Assembly (NCBI RefSeq): GCF_020883495.1
Contig: NZ_CP086610.1
Span: 1,159,501 to 1,223,500, forward strand
Source of the DNA: Shinella zoogloeoides
GTDB lineage: Bacteria; Pseudomonadota; Alphaproteobacteria; Rhizobiales; Rhizobiaceae
Direction of reading: 5' to 3'
Length of the DNA: 64,000 bases
Shown: piece by piece, positions 30,004 to 40,391 of the stretch
Numbering within the stretch: the stretch's first letter is position 1
How the letters are laid out: each line of letters opens with the position of its first letter
The notes under the pieces: model-generated
What the model was told of the DNA's origin: nothing
Seen by the model: only the letters and a program-made list of their open reading frames with translations
The model's database searches: none
Translations under genes and position numbers: made by a program

Positions 30004-32247
30004 ATGTCGGGCCTCAACAAGAGCCAGCAGGATGTCGATATCGACCTTGGCGGCCTGTTCGGCGCGATCTGGCGCAATCGCATGCGCGTGTTGCTGGCAA
30101 CCGCCGCCTGCGCCGGCGTCGCCTTCATCGGGGCCAATCTCATTACGCCCCAGTACAAGGGCGAGGCGCGCCTGCTCATAGAGACGCGCGATCCGGTCTT
30201 CACGACGGGGCAGGAGCGGGCGGCGAGCAGCGACGCGCAAACCGCCTTCGACGAGCTGGGCATCGCCAGCCAGGTCCAGCTCCTGCAATCGGTCGACCTC
30301 ATCAAGCAGGTCGCCCGCAACATGAAGCTCTACGAGCTTGACGAGTTCGACACGACGGCAAGGCCCTCGGCGATTTCCGATGTGCTCGTTCTGCTCGGTA
30401 TCAAGAAGAACCCGCTCGACCTGCCGCCCGAGGAGCGCGTGCTGAAGGAGTTCGCCGAGAGGCTCACCGTCTACCAGGCGGAGCGCTCGCGCGTCATCGG
30501 CATCGAGTTCGCCTCGAAGGACCCGGCCCTTGCCGCCGCGATCCCGAACGAGATGGCCAAGGTCTATCTCTCGCTTCAGAGCGGGGCGCGGCTCGATACC
30601 AATTCGGAGGCAACGCGCTGGCTCGAGCCGGAGATCGCCAACCTGCGCGAGAAGGTGCGCGAGGCCGAGCAGAAGGTCGCCGAGTACCGCTCGCAATCCG
30701 ATCTCCTGCCGACGGGGGAGAATGCGACGCTCGCGGTGCGTCAGCTTAACGATATTTCCACGGAAGTCGCTCGTGTGCGCGGCGAGCGCGCCAGCGCCGA
30801 GGCGCGCGCGGAAAGCGTGCGCGCGGTGCTGAAGAATGGCGGCGCGCCGGACACGCTGACCGATGTCGTCGGCTCGCAGATGATCCAGCGCCTCAAGGAA
30901 AACGAGGCGCAGATCCAGGGCCAGATTTCGGACCTTTCCACCTCCATGCTCGACGGCCATCCGCGGCTGAAGGGGCTGCGCTCGCAGCTTGCCGGCATAA
31001 GGGGGCAGATCAAGGCGGAAACGCAGAAGATCCTGTCCAGCCTCGAAAACGAGGCGAAGACGGCGGCCTTGCGCGAAACGCAGCTTACCCAGCAGCTCAA
31101 CACGCTGAAGGCGAATGCGGCCCGGGCGGGCGAGGATGAGGTCGGCCTCAACGCGCTGGAGCGCGAAGCGGCCGCCCAGCGCCAGCTTCTCGAAACCTAT
31201 CTTGCGCGTTACCGCGAAGCCACCTCGCGCACCGACAGCAGCTCCAGCCCGGCCGACGCCCGCGTGATCTCCGCCGCCGTCCAGCCGACGGAGGCCGCTT
31301 TCCCGAAGGTGATGCCGATTACCATCGTCGGGGGTGTCGCCGGTTTTGCGCTGAGCGCAATCGCGATCCTGCTGGCCGAGCTTTTCAGCGGCCGCGCCCT
31401 GAAGCCGGTGGGCGGCGCGTCTTCCTACCGCGAGGAAGAAGAGGAGGAGGAGATGGAGCCTGTCGCCGCCGCGCCGGAGCCGGTCGTGGTCGTGCGGAAG
31501 AAGGCCGAAATCCCCGTCAGCCATGCCGCCACGCCGGATATCGAAGCGCCTGCCCGCTCGCTCCTGTCGGATATCGAGCCGGAAGACGCTGGCGAGGATG
31601 AGGACGAGGACATTGTCTCGCCGGTCGAGGAGGATGGAGCCGAGGAGGACGAGGGCGACTATTCCGTCGCGGCCGTCGCACGGCACCTGATCGAGAACGA
31701 TATCCCGGTCGTCGTCTCCGTTTCGCCCTCCGGCGACCGTGGCTCGACCGCGACGGTGATGCTGGCCCGCCGCGTTTCGGAAGAAGGCCGCAGGACGCTC
31801 GTCATCGACCTGACGGGATCCGCGTGCCCGACGCGCCTGATGGCGCAGTCGGTGGAGCTTCCCGGCATCACGGACCTTCTCGTCGGCGATGCCGCCTTCG
31901 GCGACATCATCCATGGCGACCGCCTGTCCGGCGCGCATGTCATTCCGCGCGGCACGGCCAATATCAAGCGCGCCATGCGCGGCGTCGACCGTCTGGCGAT
32001 CGTTATCGATTCGCTTTCCGATGCCTACGATACGGTGATCGTCGAATGCGGCCCGGCGGAAGTGGAAGGCGTGCGCCGCCTGACGCGCGGGCAGGAGACG
32101 GATATCGTCCTGTCCATTCCCGGTGCCGACGAGGACGACATCGTCGACCTGATCGGCGCTTTCGGCGAGGCGGGTTACAACGAGATCGTGCTGATGACGG
32201 GCGAGGGGAACGAGCCGCCCCGCCATCCCGGACGCCGGGCGGCTTAA
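30004..32247 (+). CDS. Wzz / BY-kinase-like polysaccharide co-polymerase with degenerate kinase domain
   Basis: This 747-residue protein has a Wzz domain with TM1 near residues 22-42 and TM2 near 435-460, a long coiled-coil periplasmic part, and a cytoplasmic C-terminal domain that follows the BY-kinase (CpsD/ExoP) pattern. The Walker A equivalent is SPSGDRGSTATV, lacking the GK-S/T lysine, and the Walker A' is LVIDLTGSA instead of L-L-I-D-x-D. A very acidic linker (about 475-560) separates them; no C-terminal Tyr cluster is visible. It should control chain length and export, with no ATP-dependent autokinase expected. Confidence 0.85.
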   Translation: MSGLNKSQQDVDIDLGGLFGAIWRNRMRVLLATAACAGVAFIGANLITPQYKGEARLLIETRDPVFTTGQERAASSDAQTAFDELGIASQVQLLQSVDLIKQVARNMKLYELDEFDTTARPSAISDVLVLLGIKKNPLDLPPEERVLKEFAERLTVYQAERSRVIGIEFASKDPALAAAIPNEMAKVYLSLQSGARLDTNSEATRWLEPEIANLREKVREAEQKVAEYRSQSDLLPTGENATLAVRQLNDISTEVARVRGERASAEARAESVRAVLKNGGAPDTLTDVVGSQMIQRLKENEAQIQGQISDLSTSMLDGHPRLKGLRSQLAGIRGQIKAETQKILSSLENEAKTAALRETQLTQQLNTLKANAARAGEDEVGLNALEREAAAQRQLLETYLARYREATSRTDSSSSPADARVISAAVQPTEAAFPKVMPITIVGGVAGFALSAIAILLAELFSGRALKPVGGASSYREEEEEEEMEPVAAAPEPVVVVRKKAEIPVSHAATPDIEAPARSLLSDIEPEDAGEDEDEDIVSPVEEDGAEEDEGDYSVAAVARHLIENDIPVVVSVSPSGDRGSTATVMLARRVSEEGRRTLVIDLTGSACPTRLMAQSVELPGITDLLVGDAAFGDIIHGDRLSGAHVIPRGTANIKRAMRGVDRLAIVIDSLSDAYDTVIVECGPAEVEGVRRLTRGQETDIVLSIPGADEDDIVDLIGAFGEAGYNEIVLMTGEGNEPPRHPGRRAA

Positions 32248-33509
32248 GCCCCCTCGCTGTCCGCATCCGTGCGGCCGAAGCGCAGGCGCTGCAACAGCCA
32301 ATAGAGGCGCGGGTTCCGCTTGATGAAGCGCTTGGCGGCGGTTTTCGCCCGGTGCGCGCCGGACGCGATCCGGCCGGCGGTCGTCGCCGGCCACAAGAGA
32401 TCGTGCTGCGCCGTCTCGATCCTGCACCACGATCGCTTGTAGGGCTGGTCGCCGATGCCGAAATCGAAGAGGTGCGCGCCTTCCGCGCACAGCCTTTCGA
32501 TCACGAGATGAAACAGGAAGTCGCCCGGGCTGGCATCGGCCGCGACGCTGTCGTCGATGGAGCCGAACTGGCAGATCACGTGGTCGCCCTTGCGCGAGAG
32601 GCCGGTGACGGCGGCGATATGGCCGGCATGCGCGCCGGAAAGCCTGAGCGCGTGCAAGCGGAGCGGATAGCAGGTGTCCGAGGCTTCCATGACGGCGAGC
32701 CTGCGGAAGAAGGCGCGCGTCTCCTCGCCGCGGAACACGTCCGGCAGCCCCATCGCCTTGAACCGTGCGGCCTTCTGGCTGAAGAACGTGTCGAGCAGCG
32801 CGAGCGCTTCCTCCGGCGATGCCGCCACGACATGCTCATAGCCGCCGGTTTCCAGAAGCCGCCGTTCGGAACTGCGCGCCCGCTTGCGCCGGCGCTTGGC
32901 ATTGAGCTGCGCCAGCGTCTTCTCGAAATCCTCGAAGAGCGTTAGCTGGAAGGCGGCGTTCTGGTTCAGTACGGCGGGCAGGTCTGCGAAGGGGTTCCGC
33001 TCGCCGCGCCAGTCGAGCGGCATCTTTTCCAGGAGGAGAAGGTCGAAGGACCGGGCGAGTTCGCCGCGGGCCTGTTCCAGCGCCGTGGGGAGCAGCGCCC
33101 CGCCTCCCGCAGCGCGGAATTCATCGGTATGGAGGCCGGTGTTGATGTTGCTGAAGTCCGTTGCAAGCAGGCGGGCGACGCGCAAGGGGCCACGGCGCAC
33201 GATCTCCAGCGGCAGGATGAACCGGCTGCGCCCCGCGCTGACACCCTCGATGATCAGCAGGTCGCAGGCATGAGCCTGCGTCCACGCCAGACACCAGTCA
33301 TAGCTCTGGTGCAGCGAGATGGAAGCTCCGGCCTCCATGGCGCGCCAGCGCTCGGCAAGCGGCTCCATATGCGTGTGAAGGCGCAGGACGAGCGATGCAC
33401 GCGAATCGTCGCCGGTTTCCCGCGAGGCGGGATCGGCAAGTGCGCGCTCGGACGCATCGATCTGCAATTGCATCAATCCCGACCCTTGTCCGGCCAGCGG
33501 CCGTATCAT
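32244..33509 (-). CDS. CelD/BcsL-like GNAT acyltransferase
   Basis: This 421-residue protein has a duplicated GNAT fold of the CelD family. Marks are SLHQSYDWCLAWTQAH near residue 50, the SERRLLETGGYEHVVAA helix and FDFGIGDQPYKRSWCR near the C-terminus. Such proteins acylate cell-surface polysaccharides. It overlaps the 3' end of the Wzz-like gene by 4 bases on the opposite strand. The likely substrate is the polysaccharide made by this cluster. Confidence 0.82.
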   Translation of the reverse strand: MIRPLAGQGSGLMQLQIDASERALADPASRETGDDSRASLVLRLHTHMEPLAERWRAMEAGASISLHQSYDWCLAWTQAHACDLLIIEGVSAGRSRFILPLEIVRRGPLRVARLLATDFSNINTGLHTDEFRAAGGGALLPTALEQARGELARSFDLLLLEKMPLDWRGERNPFADLPAVLNQNAAFQLTLFEDFEKTLAQLNAKRRRKRARSSERRLLETGGYEHVVAASPEEALALLDTFFSQKAARFKAMGLPDVFRGEETRAFFRRLAVMEASDTCYPLRLHALRLSGAHAGHIAAVTGLSRKGDHVICQFGSIDDSVAADASPGDFLFHLVIERLCAEGAHLFDFGIGDQPYKRSWCRIETAQHDLLWPATTAGRIASGAHRAKTAAKRFIKRNPRLYWLLQRLRFGRTDADSEGA

Positions 33510-33618
33510 CGCGGCACGACGATAGAGGCCGGGCCTGCAGAATGGTTTAAAGGCCGGCGACGGCCGGCTTTCGGCTCGGCGAATTCCGCCGGTTCGGTTA
33601 GTGGTTTCCTAACGGCCG

Positions 33619-33837
33619 TTATTGGCCGCCGGGCTTGCCGGGCTTTTCCATCCACTTGATGATGAGCATTGCCGGCAAGATCCAGAGCAGGCCCGTGGCC
33701 GCGAAATAGAGGAGATGGATATACCAGGGCGAAGCCCCGAGCGTGGCGGAGGCGACGGTGGTCGCGACCAGCGCATAGACGAGCACGAGGATGATGATCA
33801 GTACCGTACCGATCAGTTTTCTGAGGCGAGGGGGCAT
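33619..33837 (-). CDS. DUF2842 small membrane protein
   Basis: This 72-residue protein has two transmembrane helices (GTVLIIILVLVYALVATTVA and YFAATGLLWILPAMLIIKWM) with a short linker containing SPWYIHL. This is the DUF2842 family, common in alphaproteobacteria and of unknown function. Start MPPRLRKLIG, chosen over longer open reading upstream that lacks coding character. Confidence 0.85.
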   Translation of the reverse strand: MPPRLRKLIGTVLIIILVLVYALVATTVASATLGASPWYIHLLYFAATGLLWILPAMLIIKWMEKPGKPGGQ

Positions 33838-34043
33838 TGTCGGTCTTTCGATAAGCACGGGAAGGCGGGCCGCGACGGCATGCCGCAAAGGTTCGGACCT
33901 TGTTTTGCACGGGCCGCTCGGGCAAATCAACGCTGGAGCAATCCGGGCAAGCCCTCTGCGAGCGGTTTTCCGCCCGGATTCCATGGAAAGGATTTGACCG
34001 GAACGGCGGCGTGCCCGCCGCTCCGGTGACAGGAGCCGACAGA

Positions 34044-35135
34044 ATGAGCGCCATGACCGCGACCGCATACCGCAGGGATCACGACACGGACAGGATCGAC
34101 CGTAACCGCCGGCAGGTGCGCCGCTGGCTGGGCTTCGTGCTGTTCACGCTGTTCGTGCTGGTGCTGGTCGGCGGCGCGACCCGGCTGACCGATTCCGGTC
34201 TCTCCATTACCCAGTGGAAGCCGATCCACGGCGTCATCCCGCCGCTCACCGCCGGGGAATGGCAGGAGGAGTTCGATCTCTACAAGCGCATTCCGCAATA
34301 CGAGCAGATCAACAAGGGCATGACCGTCGACGAGTTCAAGACGATCTTCTGGTGGGAATGGGCGCATCGCCTGATCGCCCGCTCCATCGGCTTCGTCTTC
34401 GCCGTGCCGCTCGCCTTCTTCTGGCTGACCGGCCGGATCGAGAAGAGGATGCGCTGGCCGCTCGTCGGCCTTCTGGCGCTGGGCGGTTTCCAGGGCTTCA
34501 TCGGCTGGTGGATGGTTTCCTCGGGGCTTGCCGAGCGGGTCTCGGTCAGCCAGTACAGGCTTGCCACGCATCTCACCATCGCCTGCCTGATCTTCGCGCT
34601 GACGGCCTGGCTGATGCGGGCGCTATCGCCGCACAGCGACGACGCCGCGCCCACGGACAGCGCGCGCCGCATGGCCGGCGTCATCGCCTGCATGGCGATC
34701 TTCCAGATCTATCTCGGCGCGCTCGTCGCCGGCCTCGATGCAGGCCTCAGCTACAATACCTGGCCGCTGATGGACGGCGCGGTCGTGCCGGGCGGTCTCT
34801 TCCTGCAGCAGCCATGGTGGATCAACCTCTTCGAGAACCCGAAGACCGTGCAGTTCGTCCACCGGGCCGGCGCCTATGTGCTCTTCACGCTCGCGCTCGC
34901 GCATATGATCGCCTCGCTGCGCGCGGCCCTCGCGACGACACATGCCCGCCGCTCCCTCGTGCTCTTCGCGCTCGTCTGTCTTCAGGCGACGATCGGTATC
35001 CTGACGCTTGTCTGGCAGGTCCCGCTCGCCTGGGCGCTTGCCCATCAGGGTGGCGCGCTGATCGTGCTCGGCTTCGCCATCGCCCATTGGCGCGGATTCT
35101 ATGGCGAGTATCCCCGGGAGATCGCGGACGATTGA
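34044..35135 (+). CDS. ctaA: Heme A synthase (COX15/CtaA)
   Basis: This 363-residue, 8-TM protein oxidises the methyl group of heme O to give heme A for cytochrome aa3 oxidase. Conserved elements are [19 protein letters not shown] near residue 37, the [17 protein letters not shown]is region, [16 protein letters not shown] and FVHRAGAY in the second half, giving the paired heme ligand histidines. Start at 34044 with AGGAG upstream. Confidence 0.95.
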   Translation: MSAMTATAYRRDHDTDRIDRNRRQVRRWLGFVLFTLFVLVLVGGATRLTDSGLSITQWKPIHGVIPPLTAGEWQEEFDLYKRIPQYEQINKGMTVDEFKTIFWWEWAHRLIARSIGFVFAVPLAFFWLTGRIEKRMRWPLVGLLALGGFQGFIGWWMVSSGLAERVSVSQYRLATHLTIACLIFALTAWLMRALSPHSDDAAPTDSARRMAGVIACMAIFQIYLGALVAGLDAGLSYNTWPLMDGAVVPGGLFLQQPWWINLFENPKTVQFVHRAGAYVLFTLALAHMIASLRAALATTHARRSLVLFALVCLQATIGILTLVWQVPLAWALAHQGGALIVLGFAIAHWRGFYGEYPREIADD

Positions 35136-35140
35136 CGCTC

Positions 35141-35983
35141 TCAGGCTTGCCTGAGGACGCGGCGGATGGCCGCGGCGACGCCGAGTTCGTTGTCGCGCTC
35201 CTCCACGCTGCCGTCCTCGTCGTGCCATGCGGCCGAGAGGCAGCCATAGGCGAAGGCATAGCGGAGGATCGTACGGACATCGCGGCCGAGCGTCTGGGCG
35301 AAAATGCCGGCCATTCCGGCGATCCGCTCCTCGTTGCGCGTCAGGTCGAAACGGTCGAGCGGATTGGAGAACATGTTGGCGGCATCGAGCGCCGCGTCGC
35401 CGATCAGCGCCGCCGGGTCGATGACGAGCCAGCCGCGCGGGCCGTGGACGATGTTTTCGTGGTGCAGGTCGCCGTGCAGCGGCCTGATATCCTGCTGGTC
35501 GCCGATCAGGGCTTCGGCGATGGCCGCAGCTTCCGCATAGGGGCTTGCGAGGTTTGCCCTGCGGTCCAGCTCGGCCTTGGTGAACAGGCTTGCGAAATAG
35601 CGCGGCAGCGGTAGCAGGCTCGCGGGCGGCGGTGCCTGCGAAGGGTGGTGGTACGCCAGCAGCACCTCGGCGGCTATGCGGGTCGCGTCGTCGTCGCCTC
35701 GGGTCTCAAGGTGGTCGCGCAGCGTCGTCCTGCCGGCGTGCTCCATCAGGAGCATCGCGCCCGAGCGGGCAAGGAGCTTTACGCAGCCGACGCCGTCCCG
35801 CCACGCTAAAAAATCCGCGCCGCGCAGGCTGTCTTCCAGAACCTTCGGCTTCAGGTGCTTGACGACGGCGACGGCGCCATCGGGCAGCGTCACTTCATGG
35901 ACGCTTCCCGCAACCGTATCGGCGATCTGCCGGGCGCTTTCGATCCGCCATTCGGCGGGAAAGGGCGGCGCTTCGGCTTTCAT
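35141..35983 (-). CDS. APH-family phosphotransferase (streptomycin 6-kinase-like)
   Basis: This 280-residue kinase-like protein has the Brenner-type catalytic loop [11 protein letters not shown] and the metal-binding [12 protein letters not shown], as in APH(6)/hydroxyurea phosphotransferases. The N-lobe lysine is VVKHLKP. It follows argC with an ATGA overlap, so the two are co-transcribed. A resistance role is not implied; small-molecule kinases of this family are common in soil bacteria. Confidence 0.82.
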   Translation of the reverse strand: MKAEAPPFPAEWRIESARQIADTVAGSVHEVTLPDGAVAVVKHLKPKVLEDSLRGADFLAWRDGVGCVKLLARSGAMLLMEHAGRTTLRDHLETRGDDDATRIAAEVLLAYHHPSQAPPPASLLPLPRYFASLFTKAELDRRANLASPYAEAAAIAEALIGDQQDIRPLHGDLHHENIVHGPRGWLVIDPAALIGDAALDAANMFSNPLDRFDLTRNEERIAGMAGIFAQTLGRDVRTILRYAFAYGCLSAAWHDEDGSVEERDNELGVAAAIRRVLRQA

Positions 35984-36912
35984 CCCCTCAGCATCAGGTC
36001 CATGTTCTGGACCGCCGCGCCGGATGCGCCCTTGCCGAGATTGTCGAGCAGGGCGACGAGGTTGACATGCGGCGCGCCGGCGGTGCCGAAGACGTAGAGC
36101 TTCATGCGGTCGGTATCGGCCAGCTCCACGGCGTTGACGCGGGCAAGGCCTGCGCTTTCCTTGAGATCGACGACCTCGACGATGTCCTGCCCGGCATAGT
36201 GCTCGACCAGCGCCTCATGGATCGAGCCGAGCGAGGCATGGTCGTTGAGGTCCGCGAGGTAGAGCGGCACCTGCACGATCATGCCCTGCGGGAACTTGCC
36301 GACGGAGGGGGAGAAGAGGGGCGCGCGCGACAGCAGACCATGCACCTGCATTTCCGGCACGTGCTTGTGCTTGAGCGGCAGGCCGTAGAGGAAATGCGGC
36401 GCATCGATATGCTCGGGATGATCGGCATTTTCCATCTGCGCGATCATCTGCTTGCCGCCGCCGGTATAACCCGAAACGGCATTGACCGTGACCGGATAGT
36501 CTTCCGGCAGGAGGCCGGCAAGGCGCAGCGGCCGGAGGAGGCCGATGGCGCCGGTCGGGTAGCAGCCGGGATTGGCGACGTAGCGGGCGCTCGCGATCTT
36601 CTTCGGCTGTTCGCGGTCCATCTCGGCAAAGCCATAAGCCCAGTCCGGATTGACGCGGTGCGCGGTCGAGGTGTCGATGATGCGCACCTGGTTGTTGCCG
36701 GAGACCATGGCCACGGCTTCTTTCGCCGCGTCGTCCGGCAGGCAGAGGATCGCGACATCGGCGCTGTTCAGCAGGTCTTCGCGTAGCTGCGCATTGCGGC
36801 GCTCGGCTTCGGGAATGGAGAGCAGCTCGACATCGTTGCGGCCGGCCATGCGCGTGCGGATCTGCAGGCCCGTCGTGCCGTGTTCGCCATCGATGAAGAT
36901 CTTCGGTTTCAT
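35980..36912 (-). CDS. argC: N-acetyl-gamma-glutamyl-phosphate reductase (ArgC, short type)
   Basis: This 310-residue enzyme makes N-acetylglutamate semialdehyde in arginine synthesis. NAD-binding N-terminus: [17 protein letters not shown]. The catalytic Cys is in [20 protein letters not shown], with the conserved VSGYTGGGK loop. This is the short type 2 form typical of alphaproteobacteria. The start is MKPKIF at 36912; further upstream is not conserved. Confidence 0.95.
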   Translation of the reverse strand: MKPKIFIDGEHGTTGLQIRTRMAGRNDVELLSIPEAERRNAQLREDLLNSADVAILCLPDDAAKEAVAMVSGNNQVRIIDTSTAHRVNPDWAYGFAEMDREQPKKIASARYVANPGCYPTGAIGLLRPLRLAGLLPEDYPVTVNAVSGYTGGGKQMIAQMENADHPEHIDAPHFLYGLPLKHKHVPEMQVHGLLSRAPLFSPSVGKFPQGMIVQVPLYLADLNDHASLGSIHEALVEHYAGQDIVEVVDLKESAGLARVNAVELADTDRMKLYVFGTAGAPHVNLVALLDNLGKGASGAAVQNMDLMLRG

Positions 36913-37128
36913 CTGCTGTCCATTTCCGTTGAGGGGTGTCGTGTGGGCGGCCTGCGCGTGCATCGAAGCGGCGGCGAAAGCGCCTTCCCACGCTATAGCC
37001 CCGGCTCCTGCCGCTTTCAATGCCGCCGCCGCATTTACCAGTTTCATGAAAGCTGTGTGACGGCGCATGCCATTGGTGGTATTCCGGCAAAAATTCAATC
37101 CTGTCGATACAGACAAGGAAGTATCGCA

Positions 37129-38805
37129 ATGACAGTCATTCGCCGCTTCGCCGGTATTCTTGTTCATCCCGCGGCGGTTTTTGTACTGGCAATCGCATTT
37201 GCAGGCGTACTGCGCTATCTGGACAAGCGAGGAGCCTATCTGCCTTATACGGCGGCCGTAACGCTGACGCTCGCAGCAATAGCTTATATTGCTTCAAGGC
37301 GGCCGATTTTCTCGCTCTATACTGCCGGCGCGGTGACCCTGCTGATCGGGATTGCCTCCAAGGTGAAGTTCGACCTCAAGGGCTTTGCGCTCCACTACTA
37401 CGATCTCGTCTTCACCGGCGGAGATACGAGCGCTCTCGATTTCCTCGTCCGGAACTATGGTTATATCCTCTATATCGGGCTGGCGCTGATCGGTGTTGCG
37501 GTGGTGCTTCTCGCCGTTGTCTTTACGGCCGACAGGCCGCGCGCGCCCCGCCTCCTGTGGCGAGTGGGCCTTGTGCCGGCCTGTGTGGGGCTGGCAATTC
37601 TGCTCTTCCCGAAGGCGACCCCTGAAAACCAGGGTTTCATGCCGTTTATCGACGGATACAACGCATCCGCGTTCTACTTCTCTTTCGCGGACTTCGACCC
37701 CATGGGCCGGAAAGTGAAGTTGGCGGACCATCTCAAGACGGATGTTGGCGAAAGCCTGTCGGGCACCGCGGACTGCGGCACCGGGCAAAAGCCGGATGTC
37801 ATGCTGGTGCTCAGCGAAAGCCAGGCCGATCCGGCGATCTTCCCGGAACTCGGTCTGCCGGAGGATTTTCGCGCGCTCTTTGCCTCGGACGATGGCATGG
37901 TGCGCCCGCTCTCGGTCGAAATTTTCGGAGGCGGGACCTGGGCGACGAATTTTTCGGTGCTGACCGGCCTTTCGCCGACCGATTTCAGTTGGCAGTCGCA
38001 CTATGTGACCGAACTCATGGAGAACCGCATACGCGGCGCCCTGCCGGAAATGCTCGCGGCCTGCGGTTACCGCACGGTCACGATCATGCCGATGTTCCAG
38101 CAGTTCGTGAACGAAGGAGATTTTCTCCGCTCCATCGGCGTTCAGGAAGTCTACGATGCGGCTGCGCTCGGACTTGCCGGCGTAGGGAACCTCACGGAAG
38201 ACAGCACCTATTACGACTTTGCCGAAAAACTGATCGCCAAGCATCGGGCGACGGACGGAAGGCCGCTTTTCCTGGCGATCCAGACCATGTTCGCGCATGG
38301 GCCTTACGATGCCGCACCGGAAACGCGGGATGCCGGCAGCAAACCATTCTCGGATGATCCGCAGGTCGACAACTATCTGCGCCGCGTTCACGCCGCACGC
38401 CTCCAGATCCATCGGTTCCTCGCTGAACGTCAGGCGGAGCCGGGGCCACGCGGCACCGTGCTGCTCGAATATGGCGATCATCAGCCCATTGCGACCAAGC
38501 CCCTGCTGGAGCAGCGTGGCGACCTTCGCCTCGCTGACCTGACATCGCCCGCCTATCGCACCTTCCTGTCGATCCACGCATTCGAAACGCCCGTGGACAA
38601 GCATCTTTTCGACAAGCCGATGGCGACCGGCTTCCTGGCGGCGACCCTGGTTGAGGCCGCCGGTCTGCCGAGTTCACCCCTGATGCGCAGCCTTGCGGAC
38701 CTTCGCGAGGCCTGTGGCGGCAAATATCACGATTGCCCGCAACGGGAGCTTGTCGACGCGAATCTCACGATGCGCGCCAATGGCGGCCTGCTCAAGCTCG
38801 ACTGA
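37129..38805 (+). CDS. LtaS-like sulfatase/phosphotransferase membrane protein
   Basis: This 558-residue protein has about five N-terminal transmembrane helices (residues 1-160), then an alkaline-phosphatase-superfamily domain. The nucleophile Thr is probably in [16 protein letters not shown], with [13 protein letters not shown] upstream; a metal-binding DHQP lies in [11 protein letters not shown]. The set matches LtaS- or OpgB-type enzymes that move phosphoglycerol or phosphoethanolamine to glycans or lipids. Substrate unknown; osmoregulated glucans are one option in rhizobia. Start with AAGGAA upstream. Confidence 0.75.
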   Translation: MTVIRRFAGILVHPAAVFVLAIAFAGVLRYLDKRGAYLPYTAAVTLTLAAIAYIASRRPIFSLYTAGAVTLLIGIASKVKFDLKGFALHYYDLVFTGGDTSALDFLVRNYGYILYIGLALIGVAVVLLAVVFTADRPRAPRLLWRVGLVPACVGLAILLFPKATPENQGFMPFIDGYNASAFYFSFADFDPMGRKVKLADHLKTDVGESLSGTADCGTGQKPDVMLVLSESQADPAIFPELGLPEDFRALFASDDGMVRPLSVEIFGGGTWATNFSVLTGLSPTDFSWQSHYVTELMENRIRGALPEMLAACGYRTVTIMPMFQQFVNEGDFLRSIGVQEVYDAAALGLAGVGNLTEDSTYYDFAEKLIAKHRATDGRPLFLAIQTMFAHGPYDAAPETRDAGSKPFSDDPQVDNYLRRVHAARLQIHRFLAERQAEPGPRGTVLLEYGDHQPIATKPLLEQRGDLRLADLTSPAYRTFLSIHAFETPVDKHLFDKPMATGFLAATLVEAAGLPSSPLMRSLADLREACGGKYHDCPQRELVDANLTMRANGGLLKLD

Positions 38806-38820
38806 CGCGGCAGAGGGGCT

Positions 38821-39774
38821 TCAGCGGCGCTCCGCCAGCTTCTCGGCGTGCAGGCCCAGCATGTACATGGCGATGTTGGAGCCGGCGATGGCTGTGATGT
38901 CGGCGTGGTCGTAGGCGGGGGCCACCTCGACCACGTCGGAGCCGACGATGTTGAGGGCGCCGAGCTTGCGCAGGACCGAGAGGATGCGCGCGCTCGACGG
39001 GCCGCCGGAGACCGGCGTGCCGGTGCCGGGGGCGAAGGCCGGGTCGAGGCAGTCGATATCGAAGGTGAGGTAGGTCGCCCGGTCGCCGACATGGTGGATG
39101 ATCGTGTCGGCGATTTCGGCGGCGCTCATCTCCTCGACATCGTAGCCGTAGAGGATGCGGATGCCGCAATCTTCCGGTGCATGGGTGCGGATGCCGATCT
39201 GGATCGAGCTTTCCGCGTCGATCAGCCCCTCGCGCACGGCGGTGCCGACGAAGGAGCCGTGGTCGATGCGGCCCTTTTCATCGGCCCAGGTGTCCTGATG
39301 GGCGTCGAACTGGACGAGGGAGAGGGGGCCGTATTTTTCCGCATGGGCGCGCAGCAGCGGCAGCGTGATGAAATGGTCGCCGCCCAGCGTCAGCATGTAG
39401 GCGCCGGATTTCAGGATCTTCTTTGCCTCGCGCTCGATGGTGCCGGGCGTCTTCTGGTGGTTGCCGTAATCGAGCAGGCAGTCGCCATAGTCGATGACGG
39501 CCATGTCCTCGAAAAGATCGCGCTCGAAGGGATATTGCGGGTCGTTGTCCATGATCGCCGAGGCGCGGCGGATGGCCTGCGGCCCGAAGCGCGTGCCGGG
39601 ACGGTTGGAGGTCGCGGCATCGAAGGGAATGCCCCAGACGACCGCGTCGACATCCTTCAGGACCTTGGTGTAGCGGCGGCGCATGAAGGAGAGGATGCCT
39701 GCATGGGTCGGGTCCGAGGCCGCGCTCTTCAGCGTCTTGGCGGTGATGGCGTGGTCGATCGTCTTGTTGGCCAT
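38821..39774 (-). CDS. speB: Agmatinase / ureohydrolase
   Basis: This 317-residue arginase-superfamily enzyme has both manganese sites: GGDHFITLPLL, the QFDAHQDTW segment and FDIDCLDPAFAPGTGTPV. It is likely to turn agmatine into putrescine and urea; guanidinobutyrase or related specificity cannot be excluded. It is a monocistronic leftward gene, and ATG at 39774 is chosen over an upstream in-frame Met. Confidence 0.85.
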   Translation of the reverse strand: MANKTIDHAITAKTLKSAASDPTHAGILSFMRRRYTKVLKDVDAVVWGIPFDAATSNRPGTRFGPQAIRRASAIMDNDPQYPFERDLFEDMAVIDYGDCLLDYGNHQKTPGTIEREAKKILKSGAYMLTLGGDHFITLPLLRAHAEKYGPLSLVQFDAHQDTWADEKGRIDHGSFVGTAVREGLIDAESSIQIGIRTHAPEDCGIRILYGYDVEEMSAAEIADTIIHHVGDRATYLTFDIDCLDPAFAPGTGTPVSGGPSSARILSVLRKLGALNIVGSDVVEVAPAYDHADITAIAGSNIAMYMLGLHAEKLAERR

Positions 39775-39861
39775 GAAAGTCCCTCCGAAGTGTGGCGGGA
39801 CGTTCGCCAATCGGCGGCTGCAAGGCAAGGGGATTTTGCGGATTTTTATAGGGCAAAAAGA

Positions 39862-39895
39862 AAAGGCCGGGGCGAACCCCGGCCTTTCCTGAAGA
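39862..39895 (-). terminator. Terminator after rpsI
   Basis: AAAGGCCGGGG (39862-39872) pairs with CCCCGGCCTTT (39877-39887), followed on the minus strand by a T-rich tract (TTTCTTTTTGCCC). It ends the rplM-rpsI transcript. Confidence 0.85.
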
Positions 39896-39912
39896 ACAAG
39901 TCTTCCGAGCGA

Positions 39913-40389
39913 TTAGCGCTTGGAGAACTGGAACGAACGGCGGGCCTTGGCCTTGCCGTACTTCTTGCGTTCGACGACGCGCGAGTCGCGGGTCAGGAAG
40001 CCGCCCTTCTTCAGAACCGTGCGCAGGCCCGGTTCGAAGTAGGTCAGTGCCTTCGAGATGCCGTGACGAACGGCACCGGCCTGGCCGGAAAGGCCGCCGC
40101 CGGCAACAGTCGCGTCGATGTCGAACTGGCCGTCACGGGCAGCCGCGACGATCGGCTGCTGCAGGATCATCTGCAGGACCGGGCGTGCGAAGTAGGCTTC
40201 GAACGACTTGCCGTTGACGGTGATCTTGCCGGAACCCGGCTTGACCCACACGCGGGCAACGGCGTCCTTGCGCTTGCCGGTTGCGTAGGAACGGCCCTGG
40301 GCGTCAACCTTCTTGACGTGAACCGGGGCGGAAGCGGCCGGAGCTGCAGCGGCGACGCCGAGGTCCTTGAGCGAGGAGAGGTCGGCCAT
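39913..40389 (-). CDS. rpsI: 30S ribosomal protein S9
   Basis: This 158-residue protein has an N-terminal alpha-proteobacterial extension (about 30 residues, Ala/Pro-rich), then the S9 core [20 protein letters not shown] and [22 protein letters not shown] loop. The C-terminal RSFQFSKR is the ribosomal tail that reaches the P site. It follows rplM by 2 bp. Confidence 0.98.
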   Translation of the reverse strand: MADLSSLKDLGVAAAAPAASAPVHVKKVDAQGRSYATGKRKDAVARVWVKPGSGKITVNGKSFEAYFARPVLQMILQQPIVAAARDGQFDIDATVAGGGLSGQAGAVRHGISKALTYFEPGLRTVLKKGGFLTRDSRVVERKKYGKAKARRSFQFSKR

Positions 40390-40391
40390 TA

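Noticed and set aside
35141..35983. Streptomycin resistance gene
   Set aside because: The APH fold is clear but the gene is coupled to argC and lacks context of a resistance element. Only the kinase family is claimed.
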